A stretch of 15,037 bases of DNA, taken from Geodermatophilaceae bacterium (GTDB taxonomy: Bacteria; Actinomycetota; Actinomycetes; Mycobacteriales; Geodermatophilaceae). Location of the stretch: assembly GCA_013813215.1 (NCBI GenBank), contig JACCSC010000171.1, forward strand, positions 1-15,037. The letters run 5' to 3'. Positions within the stretch are counted from its first letter, which is position 1, and each line of letters opens with the position of its first letter. The notes under the pieces are model-generated. The model saw only the letters and a program-made list of their open reading frames with translations, was not told the DNA's origin and ran no database searches. Both the position numbers and the translations under genes were made by a program. Below, piece after piece: positions 7,845-14,280 of this stretch.

Positions 7845-7850
7845 TAGATT
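7845..7850 (+). promoter_or_regulatory. Candidate -10 box of the potassium-channel gene
   Basis: TAGATT ends eight nt before the GTG at 7859. It supports that GTG over the ATG at 7757 that opens the longer frame, because the longer start would read through the divergent promoter region. A leaderless or nearly leaderless mRNA is inferred. No clear -35 was seen. Confidence 0.4.
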
Positions 7851-7858
7851 TCCAGACC

Positions 7859-8929
7859 GTGGCCAGACCGCGTTTGCTGACGCCGGAATCCCGGGCCGGC
7901 GGCAGCGGCATCAACGTCGCGCTCCCGCAGTCCACGATCACCCCGATCCGCGCGATCTTGCGCCGGATGCTGATCGCGTTGTCGATCCTGGTCGGGACCG
8001 TGCTCATCGTGTACGTCGACCGCGAGGGCTACCGCGACAGCAACGGCGACGGCCTGTCGCTGCTGGACGCGGCGTACTACACGACGGTCACGCTCTCGAC
8101 CACGGGGTACGGCGACATCGCGCCGTTCAGCGACAGCGCCCGGTTGGCCAACATCATCCTGGTCACGCCGCTGCGGGTGATGTTCTTGATCATCCTGGTC
8201 GGCACGACCCTCGAAGTACTCACCGAACGCGGCCGGATGATCCTGCAAGTCAATCGCTGGAGGTCACGGGTGAGGGACCATGTAGTCGTCTGCGGGTACG
8301 GCACCAAGGGCCGCAGCGCCATCCGGGTCCTGCTCGGGGAAGGGATCCCGGCCGAAAGCATCGTCATCGTCGACGCCGACCGGGGCGCCCTGGAGGAGGC
8401 CCGGGCCGCCGGGTTCGCCGTCGTCGCCGGCTCCTCGACCCGTTCGGAGGTGCTCCGGGAGGCACAGGTCCACCGGGCTCGGGCCGTGGTGATCGCCACC
8501 GACGCCGACGACTCCGCCGTCCTGACCACGCTGACCGCGCGTGAACTCTCGGCCAAGGTCAACATCTCCGTCGCCGTCCGCGAGTCGGAGAACGCGCACC
8601 TCCTGCGGCAGAGCGGCGCCAACAGCGTCGTGGTGTCCTCGGAGACGTCCGGCCGGCTGCTCGGCCTGTCCTCCAGCGCGCCGCTGATCGTCAACGTCGT
8701 CGAGGACCTGCTCACCTCGGACGCGGGCCTGGCCATCATCGAGCGCCCGGTGCACGACGAGGAGATCGGCAAGGGCCCCCGGTTCGCCGCCGACCCGGTG
8801 CTCGCGGTGGTCCGGGACGGCGCGATCATGCCGTACGCCGACGACCGGGCCTGGTCCCTGCGTGCCGGTGACCGGCTGATCTGCGTGAAGTCCAAGCCGC
8901 CGGCCGAGGAGCTGGAGTCCCTCACCTGA
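7859..8929 (+). CDS. Potassium channel family protein with RCK (TrkA-N/TrkA-C) domain
   Basis: The preferred start at GTG 7859 gives 356 residues, close to the size I recall for mycobacterial Rv3200c. After a short cytoplasmic lead there is TM1 (MLIALSILVGTVLIVYV, ~37-53), a pore loop with the potassium selectivity filter TTGYGD (81-86), and TM2 (LANIILVTPLRVMFLIILVGTTLEVL, ~96-121). The cytoplasmic RCK domain begins near residue 140 with the Rossmann motif VVVCGYGTKG (G146-G151), then IVIVDADRGALEEARAAGFAVVAGSS. A TrkA-C-like region follows to the end (FAADPVLAVVRDGAIMPYADDRAWSLRAGDRLICV). The protein should tetramerise in the cytoplasmic membrane and gate potassium flow in response to a nucleotide or ion bound at the RCK ring. 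In mycobacteria the homologue lies between adnB and nudC, as it roughly does here. Confidence 0.9.
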   Translation: MARPRLLTPESRAGGSGINVALPQSTITPIRAILRRMLIALSILVGTVLIVYVDREGYRDSNGDGLSLLDAAYYTTVTLSTTGYGDIAPFSDSARLANIILVTPLRVMFLIILVGTTLEVLTERGRMILQVNRWRSRVRDHVVVCGYGTKGRSAIRVLLGEGIPAESIVIVDADRGALEEARAAGFAVVAGSSTRSEVLREAQVHRARAVVIATDADDSAVLTTLTARELSAKVNISVAVRESENAHLLRQSGANSVVVSSETSGRLLGLSSSAPLIVNVVEDLLTSDAGLAIIERPVHDEEIGKGPRFAADPVLAVVRDGAIMPYADDRAWSLRAGDRLICVKSKPPAEELESLT

Positions 8930-8944
8930 CCGGGGCACCTCGCC

Positions 8945-8950
8945 TACAGT
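8945..8950 (+). promoter_or_regulatory. Candidate -10 box of a leaderless promoter (DUF2510 gene)
   Basis: TACAGT ends seven nt before GTG 8958. It also decides the start: an in-frame GTG at 8949 lies inside the box, whereas GTG 8958 would be the transcription start itself. No clear -35 is visible. Confidence 0.42.
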
Positions 8951-8957
8951 GCGAGGG

Positions 8958-9905
8958 GTGAGCGCCGCGCCGGGTTGGTACGACGACCCGGACGGCGTGC
9001 CCGGTCGGCAGCGGTGGTGGGATGGCTCCGCCTGGGGCGACCTGACCCAGGGTGGTCCGACGTACGGCGCAGGTGGCTCAGCGTATGGCGGGTCGGCGTA
9101 CGGCGGCCCGGCGTACGGCAACCACGCCAGCGGGTACGGCGCCGTGGCCACTAAACCCGCGCGGACGTCGACAGACGTGATCGGCTCTCCCGAGCGGCCG
9201 CCCTGGCGGGACCGCCCGGGGCTGCTCCCCGGGCTCCTGATCGGCGGCGCCGTCCTGGTCATCGTGCTGCTCGCCGTCACCCTGGTCACGGGCCGCTCCG
9301 CGGACCGGGTCGCCGGTCCCGGCGTACCCACGTTCCCGACGTTTCCGTCCGATCCGACGCAGGATCCGCCGGGCACCTTCCCCCCCGGCACCGTCCGGAT
9401 CATCGACTCTGACGCGGGTCTCTCCTACGCCTACCTCGGCGAGGGCTGGCGCGAGGTGAACTTCGGCCAGCGCCCGGAGATGATCACGACGCACGGGCAG
9501 TACATCGTCACCCAGGAGACCACCCCCGACGGGGGCTCGTTCATCGCCGAGGTGAGCTCCGGGCCGTTGGCCGAGCAGTTCGTCGTCGCCGGCCCGCCGG
9601 GCTTCCCCGCTGCCATCGAGTCGTTGACCGATTCGTTCCGCTCCAACTACTACCCCGCGCCGAACGAGTTGGACGTGCTGTCGTCAGAGCCAGTCACCCT
9701 CGACGGTGCGCCGGGCTACCTGCTGCGCTTCGACCTCACGTGGGACGTCGCCGGCTACGAGTCCACCGGCGAGCGGGTCGCCCTGCTCCTGCTCGACACC
9801 GGTCGGGAACGACCCGCCGTCGTCTACATCTCGGTCCCCAACACGCACGCCGAGTTGTACGGGATCATCGATCAGGTCGTCGCCTCCATCCTGGTGCTCG
9901 CCTGA
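8958..9905 (+). CDS. DUF2510 single-pass membrane protein with extracytoplasmic domain
   Basis: A 315-residue protein. It begins with a DUF2510 module, APGWYDDPDGVPGRQRWWDGSAWGDLT (residues ~4-30), a tryptophan-rich cytoplasmic motif of actinobacterial membrane proteins. Next is a Gly/Ala/Tyr linker with repeats of the form AYGG(S/P). One transmembrane helix follows (LLPGLLIGGAVLVIVLLAVTLVTG), then a Pro-rich stalk (FPTFPSDPTQDPPGTFPPGT) and a ~190-residue C-terminal domain starting VRIIDSDAGLSYAYLGEGWREV. The topology implied is N-in, C-out. That outer domain looks like the unnamed beta-rich domains that follow DUF2510 anchors; I cannot assign a function. GTG 8958 is preferred over GTG 8949 because it lies seven nt after a TACAGT box. 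The gene lies 28 nt after the channel gene and 38 nt before the M16 peptidase gene, so it probably heads or joins that operon. Confidence 0.82.
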   Translation: MSAAPGWYDDPDGVPGRQRWWDGSAWGDLTQGGPTYGAGGSAYGGSAYGGPAYGNHASGYGAVATKPARTSTDVIGSPERPPWRDRPGLLPGLLIGGAVLVIVLLAVTLVTGRSADRVAGPGVPTFPTFPSDPTQDPPGTFPPGTVRIIDSDAGLSYAYLGEGWREVNFGQRPEMITTHGQYIVTQETTPDGGSFIAEVSSGPLAEQFVVAGPPGFPAAIESLTDSFRSNYYPAPNELDVLSSEPVTLDGAPGYLLRFDLTWDVAGYESTGERVALLLLDTGRERPAVVYISVPNTHAELYGIIDQVVASILVLA

Positions 9906-9943
9906 AGCGGACCCGCGGCGCCGCCGCCACTCCTGGCAGCGGC

Positions 9944-11239
9944 GTGGCCCGACACAGCCTGGCCAATGGTCTGCGCGTCGTCCTCGCGCCCGACCGCAGC
10001 TCCGCGGTGGTCGGCGTGGCCGTCTACTACGACGTCGGGATGCGCTCGGAGCCCGAGGGGCGGACCGGGTTCGCGCACCTGTTCGAGCACATGATGTTCC
10101 AGGGCTCGGAGCACGTGGAGAAGATGGCGCACATGCGCCACGTGCAGTCCTCGGGCGGTACGGTCAACGGCAGCACGCGCATGGACTACACGAACTACTT
10201 CGAGCTGCTGCCGAGCAACGCCCTGGAACGCGCGCTGTTCCTGGAGGCCGACCGGATGCGCAGTCCGCGGATCACCGCGGAGAACCTCACGAACCAGATC
10301 TCCGTGGTGAAGGAGGAGATCCGGGTCAACGTGCTGAACCAGCCTTACGGCGGGTTCCCGTGGCTGTCCCTGCCGCCCGTGCTGTTCGATACGTTTCCCA
10401 ACGCGCACAACGGATACGGCGACTTCGTCGACCTCGACAGCGCCACCGTGGACGACGCGACGGCCTTCTTCAACACCTACTACGCGCCGTCCAACGCGGT
10501 CCTGGTCGTCTGCGGCGACATAGACCCGGAACTGACGACCGATCTGATCGAGCGCCACTTCGCCGACATCGCGGCCCGGCCCACGCCGTCCCGGCCGTGC
10601 ACGGCCGAACCCGACCTGACCGCACCGCGCCGGTCGCGGGTCACCGACGCGCTCGCCCCGGCCCCCGCGCTCGCCCTGGGCTGGCGGGTCCCGGACCCGG
10701 TCGCAGACCTCGAGGCCTACCTCCCGTACGTCGTCGCCGCCGAGGTGCTCTCGGAGGGGGACGCCTCCCGGCTGGAGCAGCGGCTGGTCCGCCGCGACCA
10801 GCTCGCCCTGAGCCAGTCGGCCTACCTCGGCCTGTTCGGGGATCCGTTCGACAGCCGAGACCCGGTCACGCTGAGCATGACGCTGCACCACCCCGCAACG
10901 GTGATTGCCGACGCCGTCCTCGACGCCCTGGACGACGAGCTGCGCCGGTTCGCCGCCGACGGCCTCGTCGACGGCGAGCTGCGCCGGGTGAACGCCAGGA
11001 TCGCCAGCCAACTGCTGCGCGAGGCGGATTCGGTGCTCGGGCGGACGCTGCAGTTCGCGGCATACGAGCTGATCTACGGCCGGGCCGAGTTGCTGACCGA
11101 GCTGCCCGGGCGGCTGGCCGCCGTGACCGGCGAACAGGTGGTCGCGGCGGTCGCGACGCTGACCCCCGACCACCGGGCCGTGGTCGAACTCGTGCCGGGG
11201 GCCGCGCGGACGCATTCCGCTCCGCGGAGGGGCCGATGA
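9944..11239 (+). CDS. M16 family zinc metallopeptidase, catalytic subunit
   Basis: From GTG 9944 the protein has 431 residues, the standard size of a single M16B (processing-peptidase-like) subunit. It starts ARHSLANGLRVVLAPD, the usual first strand, and has the inverted zinc motif HLFEH (H45-H49). The third zinc ligand is a glutamate of VVKEEIRVN (E124 or E125). Typical segments SGGTVNGSTRMDYTNYFE and RALFLEADRMRSP lie between them. The second half has LVRRDQLALSQSAY (~281-294) where the partner subunit keeps the R/Y substrate-binding pair; the tyrosine is missing here. No signal peptide is seen, so it is probably cytosolic. An alternative start is CTG 9902, which would overlap the DUF2510 stop. 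The gene ends in a direct repeat 34 nt before the inactive M16 partner. The two most likely form a heterodimeric peptidase. Confidence 0.88.
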   Translation: MARHSLANGLRVVLAPDRSSAVVGVAVYYDVGMRSEPEGRTGFAHLFEHMMFQGSEHVEKMAHMRHVQSSGGTVNGSTRMDYTNYFELLPSNALERALFLEADRMRSPRITAENLTNQISVVKEEIRVNVLNQPYGGFPWLSLPPVLFDTFPNAHNGYGDFVDLDSATVDDATAFFNTYYAPSNAVLVVCGDIDPELTTDLIERHFADIAARPTPSRPCTAEPDLTAPRRSRVTDALAPAPALALGWRVPDPVADLEAYLPYVVAAEVLSEGDASRLEQRLVRRDQLALSQSAYLGLFGDPFDSRDPVTLSMTLHHPATVIADAVLDALDDELRRFAADGLVDGELRRVNARIASQLLREADSVLGRTLQFAAYELIYGRAELLTELPGRLAAVTGEQVVAAVATLTPDHRAVVELVPGAARTHSAPRRGR

Positions 11240-11278
11240 CACCGCCGACGCACTCCGCTCCGCGGAGGGGCCAGTGAC
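11210..11278 (+). repeat. 38-nt-period tandem duplication at the M16 gene junction
   Basis: Two copies start at 11210 and 11248 and match at 28 of their first 31 positions, differing at the 6th, 26th and 27th. Each contains the 10-nt palindrome CTCCGCGGAG (11220-11229 and 11258-11267), a GGAGG Shine-Dalgarno sequence and a start codon (ATG 11236; GTG 11274). The first copy encodes the last residues of the upstream M16 protein (THSAPRRGR). Because 38 is not a multiple of three, the second copy is read as a 13-codon mini-ORF (11236-11277, MTPPTHSAPRRGQ). That ORF overlaps the upstream stop by 4 nt and the downstream GTG by 4 nt. Confidence 0.75.
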
Positions 11279-12596
11279 CGGCGTGAGCGGCTTGCTGCCG
11301 CCGCTCGGGCCGAGCCGGGCTGCCCGGCGACCCTCCTCGGCAGAGCGGACGCTGAGCAACGGGCTGACCGTTCTCGCCGTACGCCGCCCCGCCGTACCGC
11401 TGGTAGAACTGCGGCTGCGCATCCCGTTCGCCGGGAACCGGCCGGGGCACCGCGCCCGGGCCTCGCTGCTGGCCAACAGCCTGCTGCTGGGCACCGCTCG
11501 GCGCAGCGAGCTGGAGCTGGTCCAGGCGTTGCAGGAGGTCGGCACCGAGCTGGCGGTCGGCAGCGACAACGACCGGGTGCTGATCAGCGGCTCGGTGCTG
11601 CGCGCCGGGCTGAACACGGGGCTGGACCTGCTGGCCGAGGTGCTCACGTCGGCGGCGTACCCAGCGCGGCTCGTGGCCGGCGAGCGGAAGCGGCTGCGCG
11701 ACCAGTTGCGGATCGCCCGGTCGCAGCCCGACGTCGTGGCCCGGGTTGCGCGGGCCCGGCGGGTGTACGGCAAGCACCCCTACGCCGAGGTGCTCGCGGC
11801 CGACGGCGACGTAGCCGGTCTCGACGCGACCGCCCTGCGCCGTGTGCACCGGCAGCGGATCCAGCCGACCGGCGCCCGCCTCGTGCTGGTCGGCGACCTG
11901 TCACCGGCCCGGACGCTGGACGCCGTGGAGGCCGCCCTCGGCGGCTGGGCGCCCGGGGCCGCACCCGTGACGCTGCGCCCGGCCCCCACGCCGGTGCCCG
12001 GACCCTTGTTGCTCGTCGACCGGCCAGGAGCTGTGCAGTCGTGCCTGCGGTTGGCTGGGTCGGCGCCCATGCGTACCGATCCGGGCTATCCGGCGATGCA
12101 GCTGGCCAACCTCGTCTTCGGCGGCTACTTCTCCTCGCGCTACGTCGAGAACATCCGGGAGGCCAAGGGCTACACGTACACCCCGCGCAGCAGCATCGAG
12201 CACCGGATGGCCGGCTCCGCGTTCGCCGTCGACGCCGACGTCTCCACCGCGGTGACTGCCCCCGCCCTGCTGGAGACGCAGTACGAACTCGGCCGGATGG
12301 CCACCCTGCCGATCACCGAGGCCGAGTTGGACAGCGCCCGCCAGTACGCCCTCGGCAACCTCGCGCTGTCCACCTCGACCCAGGCCGGGCTGGCCGCCAC
12401 CCTGGCCGGTCTGGCCGGGCCGGGCCTCGGCCTGGACTGGATCGCCGACTACCGCAGGGCGCTGCTGTCCGTCGGCGTGGACGACGTGCTCGAGCAGGCC
12501 AGCCGCTTTCTGGCCCCGAGCCGGCTGGTGACGGTCGTCGTGGGCGACGCCGCCGCGATCCGGGAGCAGCTCGGCACGCTGGCCGAGATCGCCTGA
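11274..12596 (+). CDS. M16 family peptidase-like protein, non-catalytic partner subunit
   Basis: A 440-residue M16B-fold protein starting at GTG 11274 with GGAGG (11264-11268) five nt upstream. The first domain keeps the family strand TLSNGLTVLAVRRPAVPLVELRLRIPFAGN. Where HxxEH should be it reads HRARASLLANSLLLGT (about 58-73), and no zinc ligands are seen, so it cannot be catalytic. The second domain keeps the substrate-binding R/Y pair as R295 and Y302 in NIREAKGYTYTPRSS, and FGGYFSSRYVENIREAKG is a strong M16_C signature. This is the complement of the neighbouring catalytic subunit, as in mitochondrial processing peptidase and bacterial heterodimeric M16B enzymes. The nudC gene begins 3 nt after its stop, so the three are surely cotranscribed. 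Substrate unknown. Confidence 0.88.
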   Translation: MTGVSGLLPPLGPSRAARRPSSAERTLSNGLTVLAVRRPAVPLVELRLRIPFAGNRPGHRARASLLANSLLLGTARRSELELVQALQEVGTELAVGSDNDRVLISGSVLRAGLNTGLDLLAEVLTSAAYPARLVAGERKRLRDQLRIARSQPDVVARVARARRVYGKHPYAEVLAADGDVAGLDATALRRVHRQRIQPTGARLVLVGDLSPARTLDAVEAALGGWAPGAAPVTLRPAPTPVPGPLLLVDRPGAVQSCLRLAGSAPMRTDPGYPAMQLANLVFGGYFSSRYVENIREAKGYTYTPRSSIEHRMAGSAFAVDADVSTAVTAPALLETQYELGRMATLPITEAELDSARQYALGNLALSTSTQAGLAATLAGLAGPGLGLDWIADYRRALLSVGVDDVLEQASRFLAPSRLVTVVVGDAAAIREQLGTLAEIA

Positions 12597-12599
12597 CCG

Positions 12600-13478
12600 G
12601 TGTCCGACCACCGCCCGGTGCTGTCCCGCGCCGCCCACGACCGGGCCGCCCTGCGCCGCCAGGACGGGGACTGGCTCGCCCAGCCCGGTCGCCGCGCGGC
12701 CAGCCTGCCGGTCACCGGGGACTATCTGGTGCCGGTGCTGCACACCCCGGACGGGCTGCGGCTGGCCTGGCGGGCGGCCCGCGACGACGAGCCGTGGGTG
12801 TTCCTCGGCAACCACGGCGGGGCGGCGTACGGCATGGTCCGGGCGGCCCGCGACTCCGACTCCTACGCTGACGTCGAGCACTGGCTCGGGCTGCGCGAGG
12901 TCGGGGCGGTCCTGTCCGAGGCCGAGGCGGGGCTGCTCGTCGAGGCCGTGGCGCTCGCGCAGTGGCACGACCGGAGTCCGTTCTGCGCCCAGTGCGGCCA
13001 GCCCAGCGAAGCGGTCGAGGCCGGCTGGCAGCGGCGCTGCCCGGACGGGCACCAGCACTTTCCGCGCACCGACCCCGCCGTGATCATGCTCGTACACGAC
13101 GGCGCCGACCGTTGCGTGCTCGGCCGGCAGGCGGTGTGGCCGGTCGGCCGGTTCTCGATCCTGGCCGGTTTCGTGGAGGCGGGGGAGTCCGCGGAGGCCG
13201 CGGTGGCCCGCGAGGTCGCAGAGGAGGTCGGCCTCGTGGTCACCGACATCCGGTACGCCGGGAGCCAGCCGTGGCCGTTCCCGCAGTCGCTGATGCTCGG
13301 CTTCACCGCGCTGGCTGCCGGGGACCTCACCCTGCGGGTGGACCAGGACGAGATCGCCGAGGCGCACTGGGTCAGCCGCGAAGAGATCACGCACGGCGCC
13401 TTCGCCTCGGCGCTGCCCCCGTCGCTGTCGATCGCGCACCGCATCATCACCGACTGGCTCTCCGGCCACCTGCCCTAG
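12600..13478 (+). CDS. nudC: NAD(+) diphosphatase / NADH pyrophosphatase (Nudix hydrolase)
   Basis: This 292-residue protein is a NudC-type Nudix hydrolase, which cleaves NAD(H) to NMN(H) and AMP and in characterised homologues removes NAD caps from RNA 5' ends. The Nudix box is G190-x5-E196-x7-R204-E205-x2-E208-E209-x-G211 (GFVEAGESAEAAVAREVAEEVGLV). The NudC-specific SQPWPFPQS motif is at 222-230. Upstream lies a zinc-ribbon-like region, FCAQCGQPSEAVEAGWQRRCPDGHQHFPRTDPAVI. C129, C132 and C147 are present, but the fourth ligand position is not a Cys; H151 or H153 might serve. GTG 12600 lies 3 nt after the M16 stop and gives the N-terminal domain its usual length. The protein should be a cytosolic dimer. 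In mycobacteria nudC also lies near adnAB and the potassium channel. Confidence 0.93.
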   Translation: MSDHRPVLSRAAHDRAALRRQDGDWLAQPGRRAASLPVTGDYLVPVLHTPDGLRLAWRAARDDEPWVFLGNHGGAAYGMVRAARDSDSYADVEHWLGLREVGAVLSEAEAGLLVEAVALAQWHDRSPFCAQCGQPSEAVEAGWQRRCPDGHQHFPRTDPAVIMLVHDGADRCVLGRQAVWPVGRFSILAGFVEAGESAEAAVAREVAEEVGLVVTDIRYAGSQPWPFPQSLMLGFTALAAGDLTLRVDQDEIAEAHWVSREEITHGAFASALPPSLSIAHRIITDWLSGHLP

Positions 13479-13494
13479 CCCTGCCCCCCGTCCG

Positions 13495-13569
13495 CGGCGA
13501 TCAAGAACTTTCCCCATGTCGCATAGGGCGTGTCGCGACATTTCGCCCCGGGTAACTTCTTGATCGCCG
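13495..13569. repeat. 75-nt nested inverted-repeat element (possible MITE-like repeat or terminator)
   Basis: Perfect 13-bp arms, CGGCGATCAAGAA (13495-13507) and TTCTTGATCGCCG (13557-13569), enclose a 49-nt centre. The centre has a second perfect pair, ATGTCGC (13516-13522) and GCGACAT (13535-13541). GGGCG (13526-13530) and CGCCC (13544-13548) could form an alternative hairpin. The element fills most of the 108-nt gap between the convergent nudC and kinase-like genes and could end both transcripts. Its size and clean termini also fit a short repeated extragenic element; I recall similar GATCAAGA-type repeats in actinobacteria, but I cannot count copies here. Confidence 0.6.
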
Positions 13570-13586
13570 GCAGAGGGCGGCAGCGG

Positions 13587-14222
13587 TCAGAGGCGGGTCA
13601 GCAGGGCGGGGTGCTGCTGGTCGTCGGTGCGGATCACGACGTCCGCCGTACCCGCCGGGTCGACGTCAGCGACGTACCGCGCGACGGCGGGCAGCGTCCA
13701 CGCCTCCTCAGCCGGTGTACGCCGGGCCAGCGCGCCTGGCCCCACGCTGACGTGCACGGTCAGGTCGAAGGGCAACCCGCGACCGAGCAGCAACGGGCCG
13801 TCCACCAGGACGACGGCATTGCCCGGCGCCAGGTCGTAGGCGGCGCGCGTGGCCCGGTCGCTCACCGGGTCCCAGAGCGTGGGCAGGAAGCGGCCGGAGC
13901 CGCCGTCGCCGAGTGGGTCGAGGACCTCCCGGCGCAGCGCTTCAACGTCCAGCCAGTCGTAGTATGAGTCGGGATCGGTCCGGCCGTGCTCGTAGCGCAG
14001 GGAGCGCGGTCGCAGGAAGAACCGGCTCTGTACCCGGATGGCCGGTCGCCCGGCCGCGGCGATCCATCTTCCGGCCAGCCGGGTGAGCAGTTCGACCTCC
14101 CACGCGTCCGCGCCGTCCATTGCCACCCGCAACGGATGCCCCGGATCGCGCGGCCCGATCAGCTCGGCGACCACCTCGGCCAGGGCTTCGGGAGGCAGGG
14201 GTCGCCAGACGGGGGACGGCAC
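13587..14222 (-). CDS. Uridine kinase-like protein with degenerate P-loop
   Basis: A 211-residue protein resembling the uridine kinase/phosphoribulokinase family. It has SRFFLRPRSLRYEHGRTDPDSYYDWLDVEALRREVLDPLG (66-105), matching the nucleoside-binding and lid region, and VVLVDGPLLLGRGLPFDLTVHVSVGPGALARRT (137-169), matching the Walker B-like strand and lid arginines. At the P-loop position the sequence is RVAMDGADAWEVELLTRLAG (32-51): the GxxxxGK(S/T) signature is lost, with no lysine or following Ser/Thr. The reading frame is intact, so this is substitution rather than a frameshift. It is unlikely to phosphorylate uridine in the usual way. It starts with GTG 14222, the first start in frame, and is divergent from an ArsR-type regulator 58 nt away. 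It converges on nudC. Confidence 0.72.
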   Translation of the reverse strand: MPSPVWRPLPPEALAEVVAELIGPRDPGHPLRVAMDGADAWEVELLTRLAGRWIAAAGRPAIRVQSRFFLRPRSLRYEHGRTDPDSYYDWLDVEALRREVLDPLGDGGSGRFLPTLWDPVSDRATRAAYDLAPGNAVVLVDGPLLLGRGLPFDLTVHVSVGPGALARRTPAEEAWTLPAVARYVADVDPAGTADVVIRTDDQQHPALLTRL

Positions 14223-14245
14223 GCAGGCATCATCCCGGAACAGTC

Positions 14246-14274
14246 TTGAAAGAGTCCTTTCGAAAGGATAGCTT
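14246..14274 (+). promoter_or_regulatory. Sigma70-type leaderless promoter of the ArsR-type regulator
   Basis: The -35 TTGAAA (14246-14251) and the -10 TAGCTT (14269-14274) are exactly 17 nt apart. The GTG start codon follows after six nt (14281), so transcription would begin at the GTG itself, and no Shine-Dalgarno sequence precedes it. A perfect 14-nt palindrome fills most of the spacer. Confidence 0.6.
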
Positions 14275-14276
14275 CA
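14247..14276. promoter_or_regulatory. Candidate operator: palindrome in the regulator promoter
   Basis: The perfect palindrome TCCTTTCGAAAGGA (14255-14268) is flanked symmetrically, at 4 nt on each side, by TGAA (14247-14250) and TTCA (14273-14276). The 30-nt dyad covers the spacer, most of the -35 and all of the -10 of the regulator promoter. It also sits in the only gap between the regulator and the divergent kinase-like gene. Binding by the ArsR-type protein (autorepression) is inferred from position and symmetry. Confidence 0.6.
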
Positions 14277-14280
14277 CCGG

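Noticed and set aside
7757..7858. Upstream extension of the channel gene to ATG 7757
   Set aside because: The added residues are low-complexity and cross the divergent gene's promoter. GTG 7859 gives the expected length and follows TAGATT.
7759..8007. Upstream extension of the alpha/beta hydrolase to 8007
   Set aside because: It would overlap the channel gene, and the hydrolase family begins at MRIAVGEF; a TAGCGT box supports ATG 7758.
9061..9130. Short repeats in DNA that might suggest a tandem array
   Set aside because: They encode the AYGG(S/P) linker of the DUF2510 protein and are explained by the protein sequence.
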